Below are positions 26,305 to 36,864 of a stretch of 64,000 bases of DNA, piece by piece (position 1 is the stretch's first letter; every line of letters begins with the position of its first letter). A model generated the notes under the pieces. That model had not been told where the DNA came from, did not search any database, and saw only the letters and a program-made list of their open reading frames with translations. Location: the NCBI RefSeq assembly GCF_009759685.1, contig NZ_CP046654.1, forward strand, positions 744,001 through 808,000. Reading direction: 5' to 3'. This DNA is from Acinetobacter baumannii (GTDB lineage: Bacteria; Pseudomonadota; Gammaproteobacteria; Pseudomonadales; Moraxellaceae). Made by a program: the position numbers and the translations under genes.

Positions 26305-27306
26305 ATGAAACTGCTTTTTCAAAAAATTCAAAGTGCTTTTGACAATCAAAATACACATAACAAAATTACTTTAAGAAATATTGAGGCATTAAGAAATTTA
26401 CTTAATCAGCAATTACCACCTGATATTCTTGTTTATTCATTAAAGAATTGGACAGGCCCCCAACAACTTGATATTCGAAATTATATTTTTTGGAATGCTA
26501 CAATTTTCGCCTTAGTTTGTATGGCCTTAGGCTTTTTAATCTCGATTTACTTCTTCCCTTTTGCCATTCTTGCGATTTTTTATGGTTTTTATCATAGAGC
26601 ATCGACGGCCGAACTGATTTGCCTACTTCAAGATATCCAAACTTATTATTATGAACATAAATATAATTTCAAATTTGCAACTGAAGATAACCTACCTAAA
26701 GAAGGAACGTCCGCTTCAGACTTTCCTTTGTTTAAGTTAGGCAATCAACAAAATTCAGTTTTAACTGCAATACTCGGCAAGTGGCAAGTAAGAGAAACAA
26801 CTCACCCCTATAAAATATTTAGATACCATTATGTCAATCGAGAGATGGCCTATAATTCAAAAGGTAAATGGGAACTAAAAGATGTTAGTTACAACTTATA
26901 CGGCATCATTCTAGAGAATTTTCCAGTTCGCGGAGTCAGCATTTCAAGTCAACAGAAAAAGGCTTGTCGCTTAGGAGTAGCTTGGGAATCAAGTGATATC
27001 CGTTTTAATCAAAAATACCAACAAAGCGGAATTAATGAATTGGACTTAGTAAAATTTCTAAGCCCTGATCGGTTGTTATTATTAGAGAAAATGTTGGAAG
27101 GGTTCCCAGGGGATTTCTATGTACACCCTGAAACATCTGCATTATGTTGGCTCTGTAATGTAAATCTTTTATGCCAGCAAAGTTTATATGGCACTAGTGT
27201 ACGTGAGCTTGCTGAATGCCTTGAAACTCTTTCAATGCCAGAATTTGAGCAGTTTGCAAATATATTGCAGCATTTCATTGATGAACCTCAAATACCGAAG
27301 TCATAA
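26305..27306 (+). CDS. DUF3137-like membrane protein (copy A)
   Basis: A 333-residue protein with two closely spaced membrane helices at about 60-95 and a C-terminal cytosolic domain of about 200 residues. It is clearly paralogous to the next gene: both have an H-YHYVN segment, an LYG/WG-x-I strand, a WESSDIRFNQ-type motif and a SPDRLLLLEKML/GDFYVHPE helix-turn. The order of these resembles DUF3137 proteins, which often neighbour lemA. The biochemical role is not known. It stands 85 bases after queA with a hairpin in between, transcribed in the same direction as queA, the second copy and lemA. Confidence 0.7.
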   Translation: MKLLFQKIQSAFDNQNTHNKITLRNIEALRNLLNQQLPPDILVYSLKNWTGPQQLDIRNYIFWNATIFALVCMALGFLISIYFFPFAILAIFYGFYHRASTAELICLLQDIQTYYYEHKYNFKFATEDNLPKEGTSASDFPLFKLGNQQNSVLTAILGKWQVRETTHPYKIFRYHYVNREMAYNSKGKWELKDVSYNLYGIILENFPVRGVSISSQQKKACRLGVAWESSDIRFNQKYQQSGINELDLVKFLSPDRLLLLEKMLEGFPGDFYVHPETSALCWLCNVNLLCQQSLYGTSVRELAECLETLSMPEFEQFANILQHFIDEPQIPKS

Positions 27307-27398
27307 AAGTAATTATTTAAGACTTATTTCTATTTATCTCTTTCAATTTAAAAGATAATCTAGAGTTAGCAATTTATGATAATCAACTCATTACCTTC

Positions 27399-28427
27399 AT
27401 GCCAATTGATACCATACAACAAACACTTCATATAAGACGTAAAAAAAATACACAGGTCTTTCGTAATATTGCCCGACTTTGGGATGCTGGACAAAAGTCA
27501 CAAACAGATCAAGAACTCTTAAACGCGTTACATCCATGGCGTGAAGATCATAACCTTCGTTTTGTGAATACCCTGTCTTATTTGTTAGGTATTTGCAGTA
27601 TTACGACGCTATTATTTGGATATTTTTTTCATCCTCATATTCAATATAGTTGGAGTCTATTATGGGCATTTTTAACTGGTTTCCTCGCCTATTTGCTCTA
27701 TGAACCGCAAAAACCTTTAACTGAAGTTATTCATTATTTAGAACAGCGTATGACTGCTTTACGTTATGGCCTAAAGTTTCAGCAGTTACCAGCTTATCTT
27801 CCAATACAAGCCCAACCCATTTTAGTCTTAAGCAAATTAAAACAACACTTTCCACTTTTTAACCGAGGCAATGAAGCGAATGAAATTACCGAGTTTGCTT
27901 CAGTAACATGGAATGACGGCATTACAGATCATCAAGTCCTGCTATTTAAATACCACTATGTAAATAATTTACCTATTCTTCAAGACCAGAACAGCGATAA
28001 AAAAATAGTAAAAGAGATTCATAAAGACTTATGGGGCGCTTTTATTTTTCAAATACCAGCTTTAGGTATTGCTGTAAGTAATCAACGTTCTCGCTTTTTT
28101 GAACCATACTTAAGCGAATGGCAAAGTAGCGACATTCTCATTAACCAAGAACTGAGTATTTTCGGAACCCACCAGCACCAGTTAGCTAAAGAAATGAGTC
28201 CAAGTCTAACGTTAAAACTTCATGATTTTTTTCAACATTTTAGCGGTGATTTAATTTATCATCATGAAGAGCAAATATTATGTTATCTCGGTGAGCAAGA
28301 TCTTTTTCAAACCACCAGTAAACGTAGTGAAATTCATGATATTCCCGCATTACGTGGTCACTTACGTACCATGACTATGCCGCAATATGAAAAATTTCAG
28401 CAATTCATGCTTAATTTAATTAAATAA
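27399..28427 (+). CDS. DUF3137-like membrane protein (copy B)
   Basis: A 342-residue paralogue of the preceding gene. Two membrane helices (about 55-70 and 82-96, LSYLLGICSITTLLFGYFF and LLWAFLTGFLAYLLYEP) are followed by a domain with FKYHYVNNLPIL, WGAFIFQIPALGIAVSNQ and EWQSSDILINQ, then MSPSLTLKLHDFFQHFSGD. Identity to the first copy is modest and scattered, so the duplication is old. The intergenic gap is 92 bases. It precedes lemA by 86 bases. No enzyme motif is visible. Confidence 0.7.
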   Translation: MPIDTIQQTLHIRRKKNTQVFRNIARLWDAGQKSQTDQELLNALHPWREDHNLRFVNTLSYLLGICSITTLLFGYFFHPHIQYSWSLLWAFLTGFLAYLLYEPQKPLTEVIHYLEQRMTALRYGLKFQQLPAYLPIQAQPILVLSKLKQHFPLFNRGNEANEITEFASVTWNDGITDHQVLLFKYHYVNNLPILQDQNSDKKIVKEIHKDLWGAFIFQIPALGIAVSNQRSRFFEPYLSEWQSSDILINQELSIFGTHQHQLAKEMSPSLTLKLHDFFQHFSGDLIYHHEEQILCYLGEQDLFQTTSKRSEIHDIPALRGHLRTMTMPQYEKFQQFMLNLIK

Positions 28428-28513
28428 ATCTCTCGTACTGCTGAACTGGCAACTTATTAAAAAAATAAGAAGTTAGAGGGCATAATGAGGGAATAACAAT
28501 AAGAGGAGTAAAA

Positions 28514-29083
28514 ATGACAGGCTTATTCATTTTCTTGGGGATTTTCGTCGTACTGATTGCGTGGGGCATCTACATTCGCAATAACATTGTGCGTTATTTT
28601 AACGCGACCAAACGCGCTTGGGCTGAGGTTGCAAATTTCGAACGCCAGAAAGTAAAAACACTTGAAGCACTAGAAACCACACTCAATCAATATACTCAGT
28701 TCGAGAAGTCAACTTTAGAACAAGTAACTGCTTTACGTCAGCAAATTCTAAGTTTGAATGTCGATCATACTGATATTGCTCAATTACAACAGATTGAAAA
28801 AATGAGTAAAGAGCTAATCCGTAGCCTAAATGTCGTGGTTGAAAATTATCCTGAACTAAAAGCAAATACGCTCTATAGCAAAATGATGGATGATATTCAG
28901 GAACAAAACGAAAATGTCGGCGCGGCAATCAGCATTTTTAACCGCAACGTCGAAGTATTTAATAATCAGATTGAAGTGTTCCCAAATAATATTATCAATA
29001 CGATGACTTTATCTAAAAAAACAATTCGCCCTTTTCGAGATAATTTGGCTACTGACAATTTTGACTATAAACCGAACTTTTAG
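28514..29083 (+). CDS. lemA: LemA family protein
   Basis: A 189-residue protein with one N-terminal membrane helix (about 3-22) and a long helical bundle with the family's NxxxRYxNATKRAWAEV start (NIVRYFNATKRAWAEVANFE), VVENYPELKANTLYSKMMD and FNRNVEVFNNQIEVFPNNII. LemA proteins are small coiled membrane proteins of unknown function that often sit beside DUF3137 or TPM-domain genes. Here it is the last gene of a three-gene set between queA and tgt. The ATG has GAGGAG seven bases upstream. Confidence 0.88.
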   Translation: MTGLFIFLGIFVVLIAWGIYIRNNIVRYFNATKRAWAEVANFERQKVKTLEALETTLNQYTQFEKSTLEQVTALRQQILSLNVDHTDIAQLQQIEKMSKELIRSLNVVVENYPELKANTLYSKMMDDIQEQNENVGAAISIFNRNVEVFNNQIEVFPNNIINTMTLSKKTIRPFRDNLATDNFDYKPNF

Positions 29084-29098
29084 TCGAAGTAAAAAAGC

Positions 29099-29130
29099 AA
29101 TCGGTCACCCAGAAATTTGACCGATTTTAT
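29099..29130 (+). terminator. Intrinsic terminator after lemA
   Basis: AATCGGTCA pairs with TGACCGATT, 10-base loop, then TTATAG. It separates the lemA module from tgt. The T-run is short. Confidence 0.7.
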
Positions 29131-29258
29131 AGTCAGCTACATTTAGTAGTAGAACTACGTCGCAGAATCAAGGAAAATAGCCCTCTTTTTAGCAGCGAAC
29201 TGTTTTTTCGCCCTTGCACTGCCCTACGGCATTGCTTGCTATTGTTCAGGATTTTTAA

Positions 29259-30392
<1,134 letters not shown>

Positions 30393-30490
30393 GCGAGATT
30401 TGCGCTCAACCTCAAGACAAGGTAAATTGCAAAACGAATTAGGATTATGTCAGGTATCTGACTCATATTTTTTAACTTTAGGAAATTAAA

Positions 30491-30820
30491 ATGAGCTTGT
30501 TCATTTCTACTGCACATGCAGCTCCAGCAGCAGCCCAAAGCCCTGGCCTTTTACCAAACATTTTGATGATTGTTGTATTCGTTGCAATCTTCTATTTCTT
30601 AATTTGGCGTCCTCAAGCAAAACGTGCAAAAGAACACCGTTCTTTAATCGAAAGCTTGGGTGTTGGTAGCGAAGTTGTCTTTGCTGGCGGTTTAATGGGC
30701 AAAGTAACTAAACTTGAAGGTGACTATGCGGTTGTTGAACTTAACCGTGGTGTAGAAGTAAAAATTCAGCGTGCCAGCGTAATTTCTGTATTACCAGAAG
30801 GCACTCTAAATAACCTTTAA
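30491..30820 (+). CDS. yajC: Preprotein translocase subunit YajC
   Basis: A 109-residue protein with one membrane helix (about 22-42, NILMIVVFVAIFYFLIWRPQ) and the YajC signature FLIWRPQAKRAKEHRSLIESL then VGSEVVFAGGLMGKV. It binds SecDF to the translocon. The N-terminus is rich in Ala. It lies 98 bases after tgt and is followed by a hairpin before secD. Confidence 0.95.
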   Translation: MSLFISTAHAAPAAAQSPGLLPNILMIVVFVAIFYFLIWRPQAKRAKEHRSLIESLGVGSEVVFAGGLMGKVTKLEGDYAVVELNRGVEVKIQRASVISVLPEGTLNNL

Positions 30821-30830
30821 TCATAAAACA

Positions 30831-30853
30831 GTCGTGCTTTAGCACGGCTTTTT
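30831..30853 (+). terminator. Terminator-like hairpin between yajC and secD
   Basis: GTCGTGCT-TT-AGCACGGC followed by TTTTTC, starting 11 bases after the yajC stop and ending 18 bases before secD. It may partly terminate and so lower secDF relative to yajC. Confidence 0.6.
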
Positions 30854-30871
30854 CATTTAAGAAGAAAGCGA

Positions 30872-32773
30872 ATGCGTTACCCTGCATGGAAATATTTACT
30901 GATTCTGGTTGTTCTGGTAGTCAGTACATTATACGCACTGCCTAGTCTATATCCGGATGAGCCCGCCGTTCAAATTTCCGGTGCCAAAGCTGGTACCCAA
31001 ATTGATCAAAGTGTGGTGCAAAAAGCAGAGCAAATTTTAAAAACAGCAAATATTGCAAGCCACGATAATACTTTTACAAATAATGCTGCTCTCTTGCGTG
31101 TCAGCTCTTCTGAAGCGCAATTGAAAGCAAAAGAAGTATTACGCCGTGACTTAGGTGATCAATATGTTGTAGCCCTAAACCTTGCACCAACAACTCCAGA
31201 ATGGTTGCAAAAAATTGGGGCGAAACCAATGAAACTTGGTTTGGACTTACGTGGTGGTGTCCACTTCTTGCTTGAAGTAGATATGGACAAAGCCATTTCC
31301 CAACGTATGGAAACCTCTGCCACCGATTTGCGTCGTCAGTTCCGTGAAAACAAAATTAAATTTAACAATCTTGCGTTAAATAATAATGTGATCACTGTTC
31401 AGTTTGCTGACAATGCGGATCGTGATGCAGCAATGGATTTTTTACGCCGTAATGGTAATGAATATACCCAACAGGCATTAGCGAGCACGACAGGTTCAAT
31501 CTTAAAGCTCACTTATACTGATGTACGTCGTCAAGAAATTCAGGCTTATGCAGTTAATCAGAACTTAACAACACTACGTAACCGTATTAACGAACTTGGT
31601 GTTGCAGAAGCTTTAGTACAAAGTCAGGGTAGCAACCGTATTGTCGTTGAATTACCGGGTGTTCAAGATACAGCAGAAGCTAAACGTGTTTTAGGCCGTA
31701 CTGCTAACCTCGAATTCCGTTTGGTATCTGACTTAAATGATCAATATATTGATCCATATACGGGTAAATATAATGGTCAACCGTTACCTCCGGGTACGGA
31801 AGTTTTTGCTTATCAGTCTTTAGATAGTGGTCGCCAACTGTTGTTGCAACGTAACCGTATCTTGACTGGTGAACGCGTTCAAAATGCAAGTTCTGGCTTT
31901 AGCCAAGACTCTGGTGGTGCCGAAGTAAATATTACGCTCGATAGTGCTGGCGGTAAGCTGATGTCAGATGCAACCCGTAATGCAGTTGGAAAACGCATGG
32001 CGGTATTGTTCATCGAAAATAAACAAAAGATTAGCTACGTTACAGATCCAAAAACTGGTGCTCAAACAGAAGTTCGTACACCATATACCGAGTCTGTCGT
32101 GATTAATGCCGCAACCGTCCAAGCCGTTTTAGGTTCAACTTTCCGTATTACTGGTTTAAGTTCACCTCAAGAAGCATCTGAACTTGCGTTAATGCTTCGT
32201 GCCGGTGCTTTAGCTGCGCCAATGTACTTCGTTGAAGAGCGTGTTGTTGGTCCAAGCCTTGGTCAAGAAAACATTGATAAAGGTGTACTATCAACGCAAA
32301 TCGGTTTCTTACTTGTTGCAATCTGGATGGTCGTGTTCTTCCGTCTATTTGGTTTAATCGCAAACTTTGCACTTGTATTTAACCTGGCAATGATTTTAAC
32401 CATTATGTCTTGGATAGGTGCTTCCCTCACCTTACCGGGTATTGCGGGTATCGTCATTACCATTGGTATGGCAGTCGATGCCAACGTACTGATATGTGAA
32501 CGTATTCGAGAAGAAATGCTCTGGGGGGCCTCACCTAAACAGGCTATTGTGGCAGGTTATGATCGAGCCTATAACACCATTTTCGACTCGAACTTAACAA
32601 CGTTCCTTGTTGCATTCATTCTGTTTGCAATCGGTACTGGCCCGATTAAAGGTTTCGCCGTAACATTAATGATCGGTATTATTTGCTCAATGTTTACTGC
32701 AATTACAGTAACGCGTGCGATTGTACAAATCATTTATGGTAAACGCCGTAACTTGAAAAAGTTGAGCATTTAA
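30872..32773 (+). CDS. secD: Protein translocase subunit SecD
   Basis: A 633-residue inner-membrane RND-type protein. It has an N-terminal helix (about 8-25), a large periplasmic part with the first P1 motif MKLGLDLRGGVHFLLEVD (about 120) and six membrane helices at the C-terminus (about 465-620), the fourth with the conserved charge in GMAVDANVLICERIREE. With SecF it uses the proton gradient to pull exported protein through SecYEG. Full length and normal order yajC-secD-secF. Confidence 0.97.
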   Translation: MRYPAWKYLLILVVLVVSTLYALPSLYPDEPAVQISGAKAGTQIDQSVVQKAEQILKTANIASHDNTFTNNAALLRVSSSEAQLKAKEVLRRDLGDQYVVALNLAPTTPEWLQKIGAKPMKLGLDLRGGVHFLLEVDMDKAISQRMETSATDLRRQFRENKIKFNNLALNNNVITVQFADNADRDAAMDFLRRNGNEYTQQALASTTGSILKLTYTDVRRQEIQAYAVNQNLTTLRNRINELGVAEALVQSQGSNRIVVELPGVQDTAEAKRVLGRTANLEFRLVSDLNDQYIDPYTGKYNGQPLPPGTEVFAYQSLDSGRQLLLQRNRILTGERVQNASSGFSQDSGGAEVNITLDSAGGKLMSDATRNAVGKRMAVLFIENKQKISYVTDPKTGAQTEVRTPYTESVVINAATVQAVLGSTFRITGLSSPQEASELALMLRAGALAAPMYFVEERVVGPSLGQENIDKGVLSTQIGFLLVAIWMVVFFRLFGLIANFALVFNLAMILTIMSWIGASLTLPGIAGIVITIGMAVDANVLICERIREEMLWGASPKQAIVAGYDRAYNTIFDSNLTTFLVAFILFAIGTGPIKGFAVTLMIGIICSMFTAITVTRAIVQIIYGKRRNLKKLSI

Positions 32774-32781
32774 GGAGATCT

Positions 32782-33747
32782 ATGATGACTAAAGTGACTC
32801 AACAGCCTTCAAAACAATATGGTCGTCCGGATGATGCAAAAATCATCCCGTTCATGAAGATTGCTAAACCTGCAGCAATCTTCTCGATCCTTATTACTTT
32901 AGCGAGCATTTTCTTTATTGCGACCAAAGGTCTTAACTTAGGTTTGGATTTTACAGGTGGTGTTTCAGCCGAGCTTAACTATGCTCAGCCAGCAAATCAG
33001 GCAGAAGTTATTCAGGCTCTCGACAAAGCTGGTTTTAAAGATGCTGTAGTACAAACTTTAGGTAGTAATAAAGACTTACTTGTTCGTATGCCAGTACAAG
33101 ATATTAAGGTTGAAGATCTTAATAATGCGATTACCAAAGCTGTGCAATTACCAAACAATGCAGCAGAAGTTCATAAAGTGGACTCTGTAGGCGGTCAGGT
33201 AGGTAACGAGCTTTATGTTCGTTCGGCTGGCGCTGTTGCACTTGCGCTGATTTTAATGTTGATCTATGTCACCATTCGCTTTGAGTTCAAACTCGCAATG
33301 GGTGCCGTGATGTCTTTATTCCATGACATCATCATCATTATTGGTGCATTTGCTTTATTCCAATGGCCATTTGACCTGACAGTTTTAGCTGCCGTACTTG
33401 CGGTGATTGGTTTCTCGCTTAACGATAACATCGTTGTTTCAGACCGTATCCGTGAAAATTTCCGTAAAATTCGCGGTGCAACTCCACGTGAAATCGTTGA
33501 TATTGCGTTAACTGAGACTTTACGCCGTACCATCCATACCTCAATGACATTATTGCTCGTAGTACTTGCAATGATGTTCTTAGGTGGTGATGGCTTACAC
33601 TGGTTCTCTGTTGCAATGTTTGTCGGTGTCTTTGTCGGTACTTACTCTTCGATTTATATCGGTACAGCATTTGCCTTATGGCGTGGTCTTAACCGTCAAG
33701 ACTTCATTGTTCAGGTCAAACCTGAATTTGAAGATGAAATCCCTTGA
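32782..33747 (+). CDS. secF: Protein translocase subunit SecF
   Basis: A 321-residue partner of SecD with six membrane helices. The GLNLGLDFTGGVSAELNY motif (about 50) and VIGFSLNDNIVVSDRIRENF (about 214), carrying the conserved Asp/Arg pair, are present. A strong AAGGAG ribosome site precedes tandem ATGs (32782, 32785). It lies 8 bases after secD, followed by a bidirectional terminator. Confidence 0.97.
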   Translation: MMTKVTQQPSKQYGRPDDAKIIPFMKIAKPAAIFSILITLASIFFIATKGLNLGLDFTGGVSAELNYAQPANQAEVIQALDKAGFKDAVVQTLGSNKDLLVRMPVQDIKVEDLNNAITKAVQLPNNAAEVHKVDSVGGQVGNELYVRSAGAVALALILMLIYVTIRFEFKLAMGAVMSLFHDIIIIIGAFALFQWPFDLTVLAAVLAVIGFSLNDNIVVSDRIRENFRKIRGATPREIVDIALTETLRRTIHTSMTLLLVVLAMMFLGGDGLHWFSVAMFVGVFVGTYSSIYIGTAFALWRGLNRQDFIVQVKPEFEDEIP

Positions 33748-33763
33748 TTGTCTAAATAAGACT

Positions 33764-33797
33764 ATAAAAAAACCGCGATTTATTCGCGGTTTTTTTA
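33764..33797. terminator. Bidirectional terminator between secF and coaBC
   Basis: AAAAAAACCGCGA-TTTAT-TCGCGGTTTTTTT, with A- and T-runs, at the meeting point of the two convergent genes. Confidence 0.92.
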
Positions 33798-33810
33798 TGT
33801 GGTTCAAAAA

Positions 33811-35064
33811 TTATTTACGGCGTAAAGCATCCGAAATAGCTTCAACCAATTGTTGAGAAATTTCTTGCTTAGATGCTTTTTCTAACTCACGTTTTTTCAT
33901 ATGGTAACTTTCAGCAAAAAATACTGTCATCGCATTTTCATCAGAAGCAAAGCCAATATCGGCGCGAGAAACATCGTTACATGCAATCATATCTAGCTTT
34001 TTAGCAACGAGTTTCCCTGCTGCATATTCTTCAACATTCTGCGTTTCGGCAGCAAAGCCCACCATAAATGGACGTTTTTCCTGAGCTGCAATGGTTGCCA
34101 CAATATCCGGATTTTTTACAAGGGAAACATTCAGCTCATCCCCTGCTTTCTTAATTTTATGCTCTGCCACTTCGGCGACGCGATAATCAGCTACAGCCGC
34201 CGTCGCAATAAAGATGTCACAGCCAGTCTCAAGCGATTCCATACTGACATCTAACATTTGTCGAGCCGAAGCAACATTTACACGTTGAACACCGTTTGGA
34301 GTATCTAAACTTACGGGACCAGCAATTAACGTAACTTTTGCGCCTGCTGCATAACATGCCGCAGCTAAAGCAAAGCCCATTTTTCCAGTACTATGATTTG
34401 AGATATAACGGACAGGGTCAATCGCCTCACGGGTTGGTCCGGCAGTAATTACAACTCGCTTACCTGCCAACAACCCAAATTTTTCAGCAATTGCACGTTG
34501 GGCTTGATGGAAATAACCCGCCACTTGCCTTGCAATTTCTTCCGGTTCCGGCATACGGCCTAAGCCTACATCACCACACGCCTGCTCCCCTGCATCTGGC
34601 ATAATCACATGCACGCCATCTTCAACCAGAGTTTGTAAATTACGCTGAGTTGCTTTTGCAGCCCACATTTGCTGGTTCATCGCAGGAGCGACCCACACAG
34701 GCGCTTTAGTTGCTAAAAATAAAGTACTGAGTAAGTCATCTGCCAAACCATTAGCAAACTTAGCTAATGTGTCACAGCTTGCTGGAGCAACCAGTAATAA
34801 ATCAGCCCAACGAGCCAATTCAATATGGCCCATTCCAGCTTCAGCCTCAGGGTCTAAAAGCTCGGTATGTACAGGATTTCCTGAAAGAGCCTGAAAGGTT
34901 AGAGGTGTAATAAATGCTTGAGCCCCGTGTGTCATCACAACCCGAACGTCAAAACCATAATCTTTAAGACGACGGACCAAAATGGCACTCTTATAGGCAG
35001 CAATCCCACCTGTAACAGCTAAAACAATGTTTTTATGAGGAATAACACTTAAATCAAAGCTCAC
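33811..35064 (-). CDS. coaBC: Coenzyme A biosynthesis bifunctional protein CoaBC
   Basis: A 417-residue fusion of 4'-phosphopantothenoylcysteine decarboxylase and phosphopantothenate-cysteine ligase. The N-terminal CoaC half has GGIAAYKSAILVRRL (FMN site), the PAMNQQMW motif and the ACGDVGLGRM loop with its reactive Cys. The C-terminal CoaB half has VVITAGPTREAIDPVRYISN, a Rossmann region and LVKNPDIVATIA, which contains the NxK-like ligase site. Starts at ATG 35064. Divergent from radC. Confidence 0.96.
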   Translation of the reverse strand: MSFDLSVIPHKNIVLAVTGGIAAYKSAILVRRLKDYGFDVRVVMTHGAQAFITPLTFQALSGNPVHTELLDPEAEAGMGHIELARWADLLLVAPASCDTLAKFANGLADDLLSTLFLATKAPVWVAPAMNQQMWAAKATQRNLQTLVEDGVHVIMPDAGEQACGDVGLGRMPEPEEIARQVAGYFHQAQRAIAEKFGLLAGKRVVITAGPTREAIDPVRYISNHSTGKMGFALAAACYAAGAKVTLIAGPVSLDTPNGVQRVNVASARQMLDVSMESLETGCDIFIATAAVADYRVAEVAEHKIKKAGDELNVSLVKNPDIVATIAAQEKRPFMVGFAAETQNVEEYAAGKLVAKKLDMIACNDVSRADIGFASDENAMTVFFAESYHMKKRELEKASKQEISQQLVEAISDALRRK

Positions 35065-35176
35065 GAACAGGATACCTTTCTGTTGCAGTGGCGCTCACAA
35101 TAGCATTAAATACGCGCAGACCCAAGATTGATTGGGCAAACAAAATAAATTTTTAAGCAGAATATTGCTGGGGAAT

Positions 35177-35884
35177 ATGAATAATTCTATTAAAAATTGG
35201 CCAGAACAAGAACGGCCAAGAGAACGGTTATTACAACAAGGCCCTCAAAGTCTCTCTGACTCTGAACTACTCGCGATCTTTCTTCGCTCAGGTTCACGTC
35301 AACATTCAGCAGTAGAGCTCGCACGTTTACTGATTCAACAGTTTGGTAGTCTAAACGCTGTTTTCGATGCATCTTACAATGAATTAGCTCAATTTAATGG
35401 TATTGGAGCTACCAAGTATTCCCAATTACTGGCCGTAAAAGAGCTTGGACGGCGTTATCTCGACTATCATTTTAGTCAGACTGAGCTAAGCCTTCATTCT
35501 TCTCATTTAGTTCTAGATTATTTGCGTTACGAATTAAAAGGTGAAAAACAAGAAGTCTTTGCCGTACTTTGCTTAGATGCCGAGTTGAGAAAACTACATT
35601 TTAAAAAGTTATTTTTTGGTTCAGTTCAACACTGCGCTGTTTCAGTGAATCAAACCTTACGTTATGCCTTACAACAGCACGCTTGCCAATTAGTAATAGC
35701 ACATAACCACCCATTTGGTTCCCCACAGCCCTCTCCTGAAGATATTAAACTCACACAGCAACTTGAACAGGCCTGTCAGCTTGTCGAAATTCGTCTGCTG
35801 GACCATTTTATTATCTCGCCCGAAGGTAGCTTTTCATTTGCTGAACAACAACTGCTCAACCCTACCTCAATAGCCGTTCAATGA
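35177..35884 (+). CDS. radC: DNA repair-associated RadC family protein
   Basis: A 235-residue protein. A helix-hairpin-helix-like N-terminal part (FNGIGATKYSQLLAVKEL) precedes a JAB1/MPN metalloprotease-like domain with the HNHPFGSPQPSPED site (H-x-H then Asp), the typical RadC metal motif. The ATG at 35177 gives the family start MNNSIKNWPEQERPRERLL; an upstream in-frame TTG (35132) would add 15 unlikely residues. The cellular role is uncertain despite the name. Confidence 0.92.
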   Translation: MNNSIKNWPEQERPRERLLQQGPQSLSDSELLAIFLRSGSRQHSAVELARLLIQQFGSLNAVFDASYNELAQFNGIGATKYSQLLAVKELGRRYLDYHFSQTELSLHSSHLVLDYLRYELKGEKQEVFAVLCLDAELRKLHFKKLFFGSVQHCAVSVNQTLRYALQQHACQLVIAHNHPFGSPQPSPEDIKLTQQLEQACQLVEIRLLDHFIISPEGSFSFAEQQLLNPTSIAVQ

Positions 35885-35945
35885 TATTGACAAAGCTTCA
35901 CTAAGCTTAGAATATCAAAACAAAAATAGCGACGTTTAAAATAAA

Positions 35946-36857
35946 ATGATTGTTCGTGAACAGCCCAGTATTTTTAAAGTTTTATTCTCTTGGCGAGGGA
36001 CGATTTTACCTAAAATTTTGCCCTCTTTAGGGGTAGTAATGCTGATTTCGGCAATCATTGGTGGGGTTGAATATATTAACCTCTATCGTTTTCCAGAAAT
36101 TCCTTTAGTTGGCTTTACTTTAATTGGTGTCGTACTTTCTATTTTTTTAGGTTTTAAGAATACTGCATGTTATGACCGCTGGTGGGAAGCCCGAAAATTA
36201 TGGGGGGTCCTGATTGCAACTTCGCGTCATTTCGACCGTGACTGCCGGATTTTAACTCAAGCCCGCCGTGAACGTGTCATTCAGCACGTTATTGTATTTG
36301 CCAATGTATTACGTGACCGTTTACGCCGTCAAACAGCCAACCCCACCGAGCTAATACAAACCAGTGGCATGAGCCAACAAGCACTTACCCAACTTTACCA
36401 ACAAAATAACGCACCGCAATATACGCTTAGCCTTATTCAATGGGAATTATTACAAGCGCTTAAAGAAGGGGAAATTTCAGATATTATTTATGCTCAAATG
36501 AATAAGAATGTTGCAGATCTAAGTGTCGTACAAACTGGCTGTGACCGTATTGCAAATACTCCTATTCCTTTTGCTTATTCAGTTTTGCTTAACCGTACCG
36601 TTTATTTTTTCTGTTTTATGTTGCCATTTAGCTTAGGATCTTTACTTGGTTTAGCAACGCCTTTACTGGTTGGAATTCTGGCTTATACATTTTTAGGGCT
36701 TGATGCTTTAAGTACCGAAATTGAGGAACCATTTGGTACGCAAAGTAATGATTTACCTTTAGATGCAATGGTACGTAGTATCGAAATTGAGCTTTTGGGG
36801 ACACTTGGTAAGCCCACACCTCCTCCAATTCAAGCTCAAGATAACAACTTGCTCTAA
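35946..36857 (+). CDS. Bestrophin-family ion channel
   Basis: A 303-residue membrane protein of the bestrophin/UPF0187 family (YneE type). FKNTACYDRWWEARKLWGVL (about 69) is the family core, with four membrane regions (about 26-45, 52-69, 215-235, 238-258) and the conserved LTHEIENPFG-like EIEEPFGTQSNDLPLDAM near 265. These form pentameric anion or cation channels. Transcribed towards the PHP-domain gene with an 8-base gap between stops and no terminator. Confidence 0.9.
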   Translation: MIVREQPSIFKVLFSWRGTILPKILPSLGVVMLISAIIGGVEYINLYRFPEIPLVGFTLIGVVLSIFLGFKNTACYDRWWEARKLWGVLIATSRHFDRDCRILTQARRERVIQHVIVFANVLRDRLRRQTANPTELIQTSGMSQQALTQLYQQNNAPQYTLSLIQWELLQALKEGEISDIIYAQMNKNVADLSVVQTGCDRIANTPIPFAYSVLLNRTVYFFCFMLPFSLGSLLGLATPLLVGILAYTFLGLDALSTEIEEPFGTQSNDLPLDAMVRSIEIELLGTLGKPTPPPIQAQDNNLL

Positions 36858-36864
36858 AATGCAA

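Noticed and set aside
29140..29258. PreQ1 riboswitch before tgt
   Set aside because: The leader lacks the short C-rich preQ1 loop and A-rich tail pattern of the known classes.
31704..33670. Antisense open frames within secD and secF
   Set aside because: They are shadows of strongly biased secD and secF codons.
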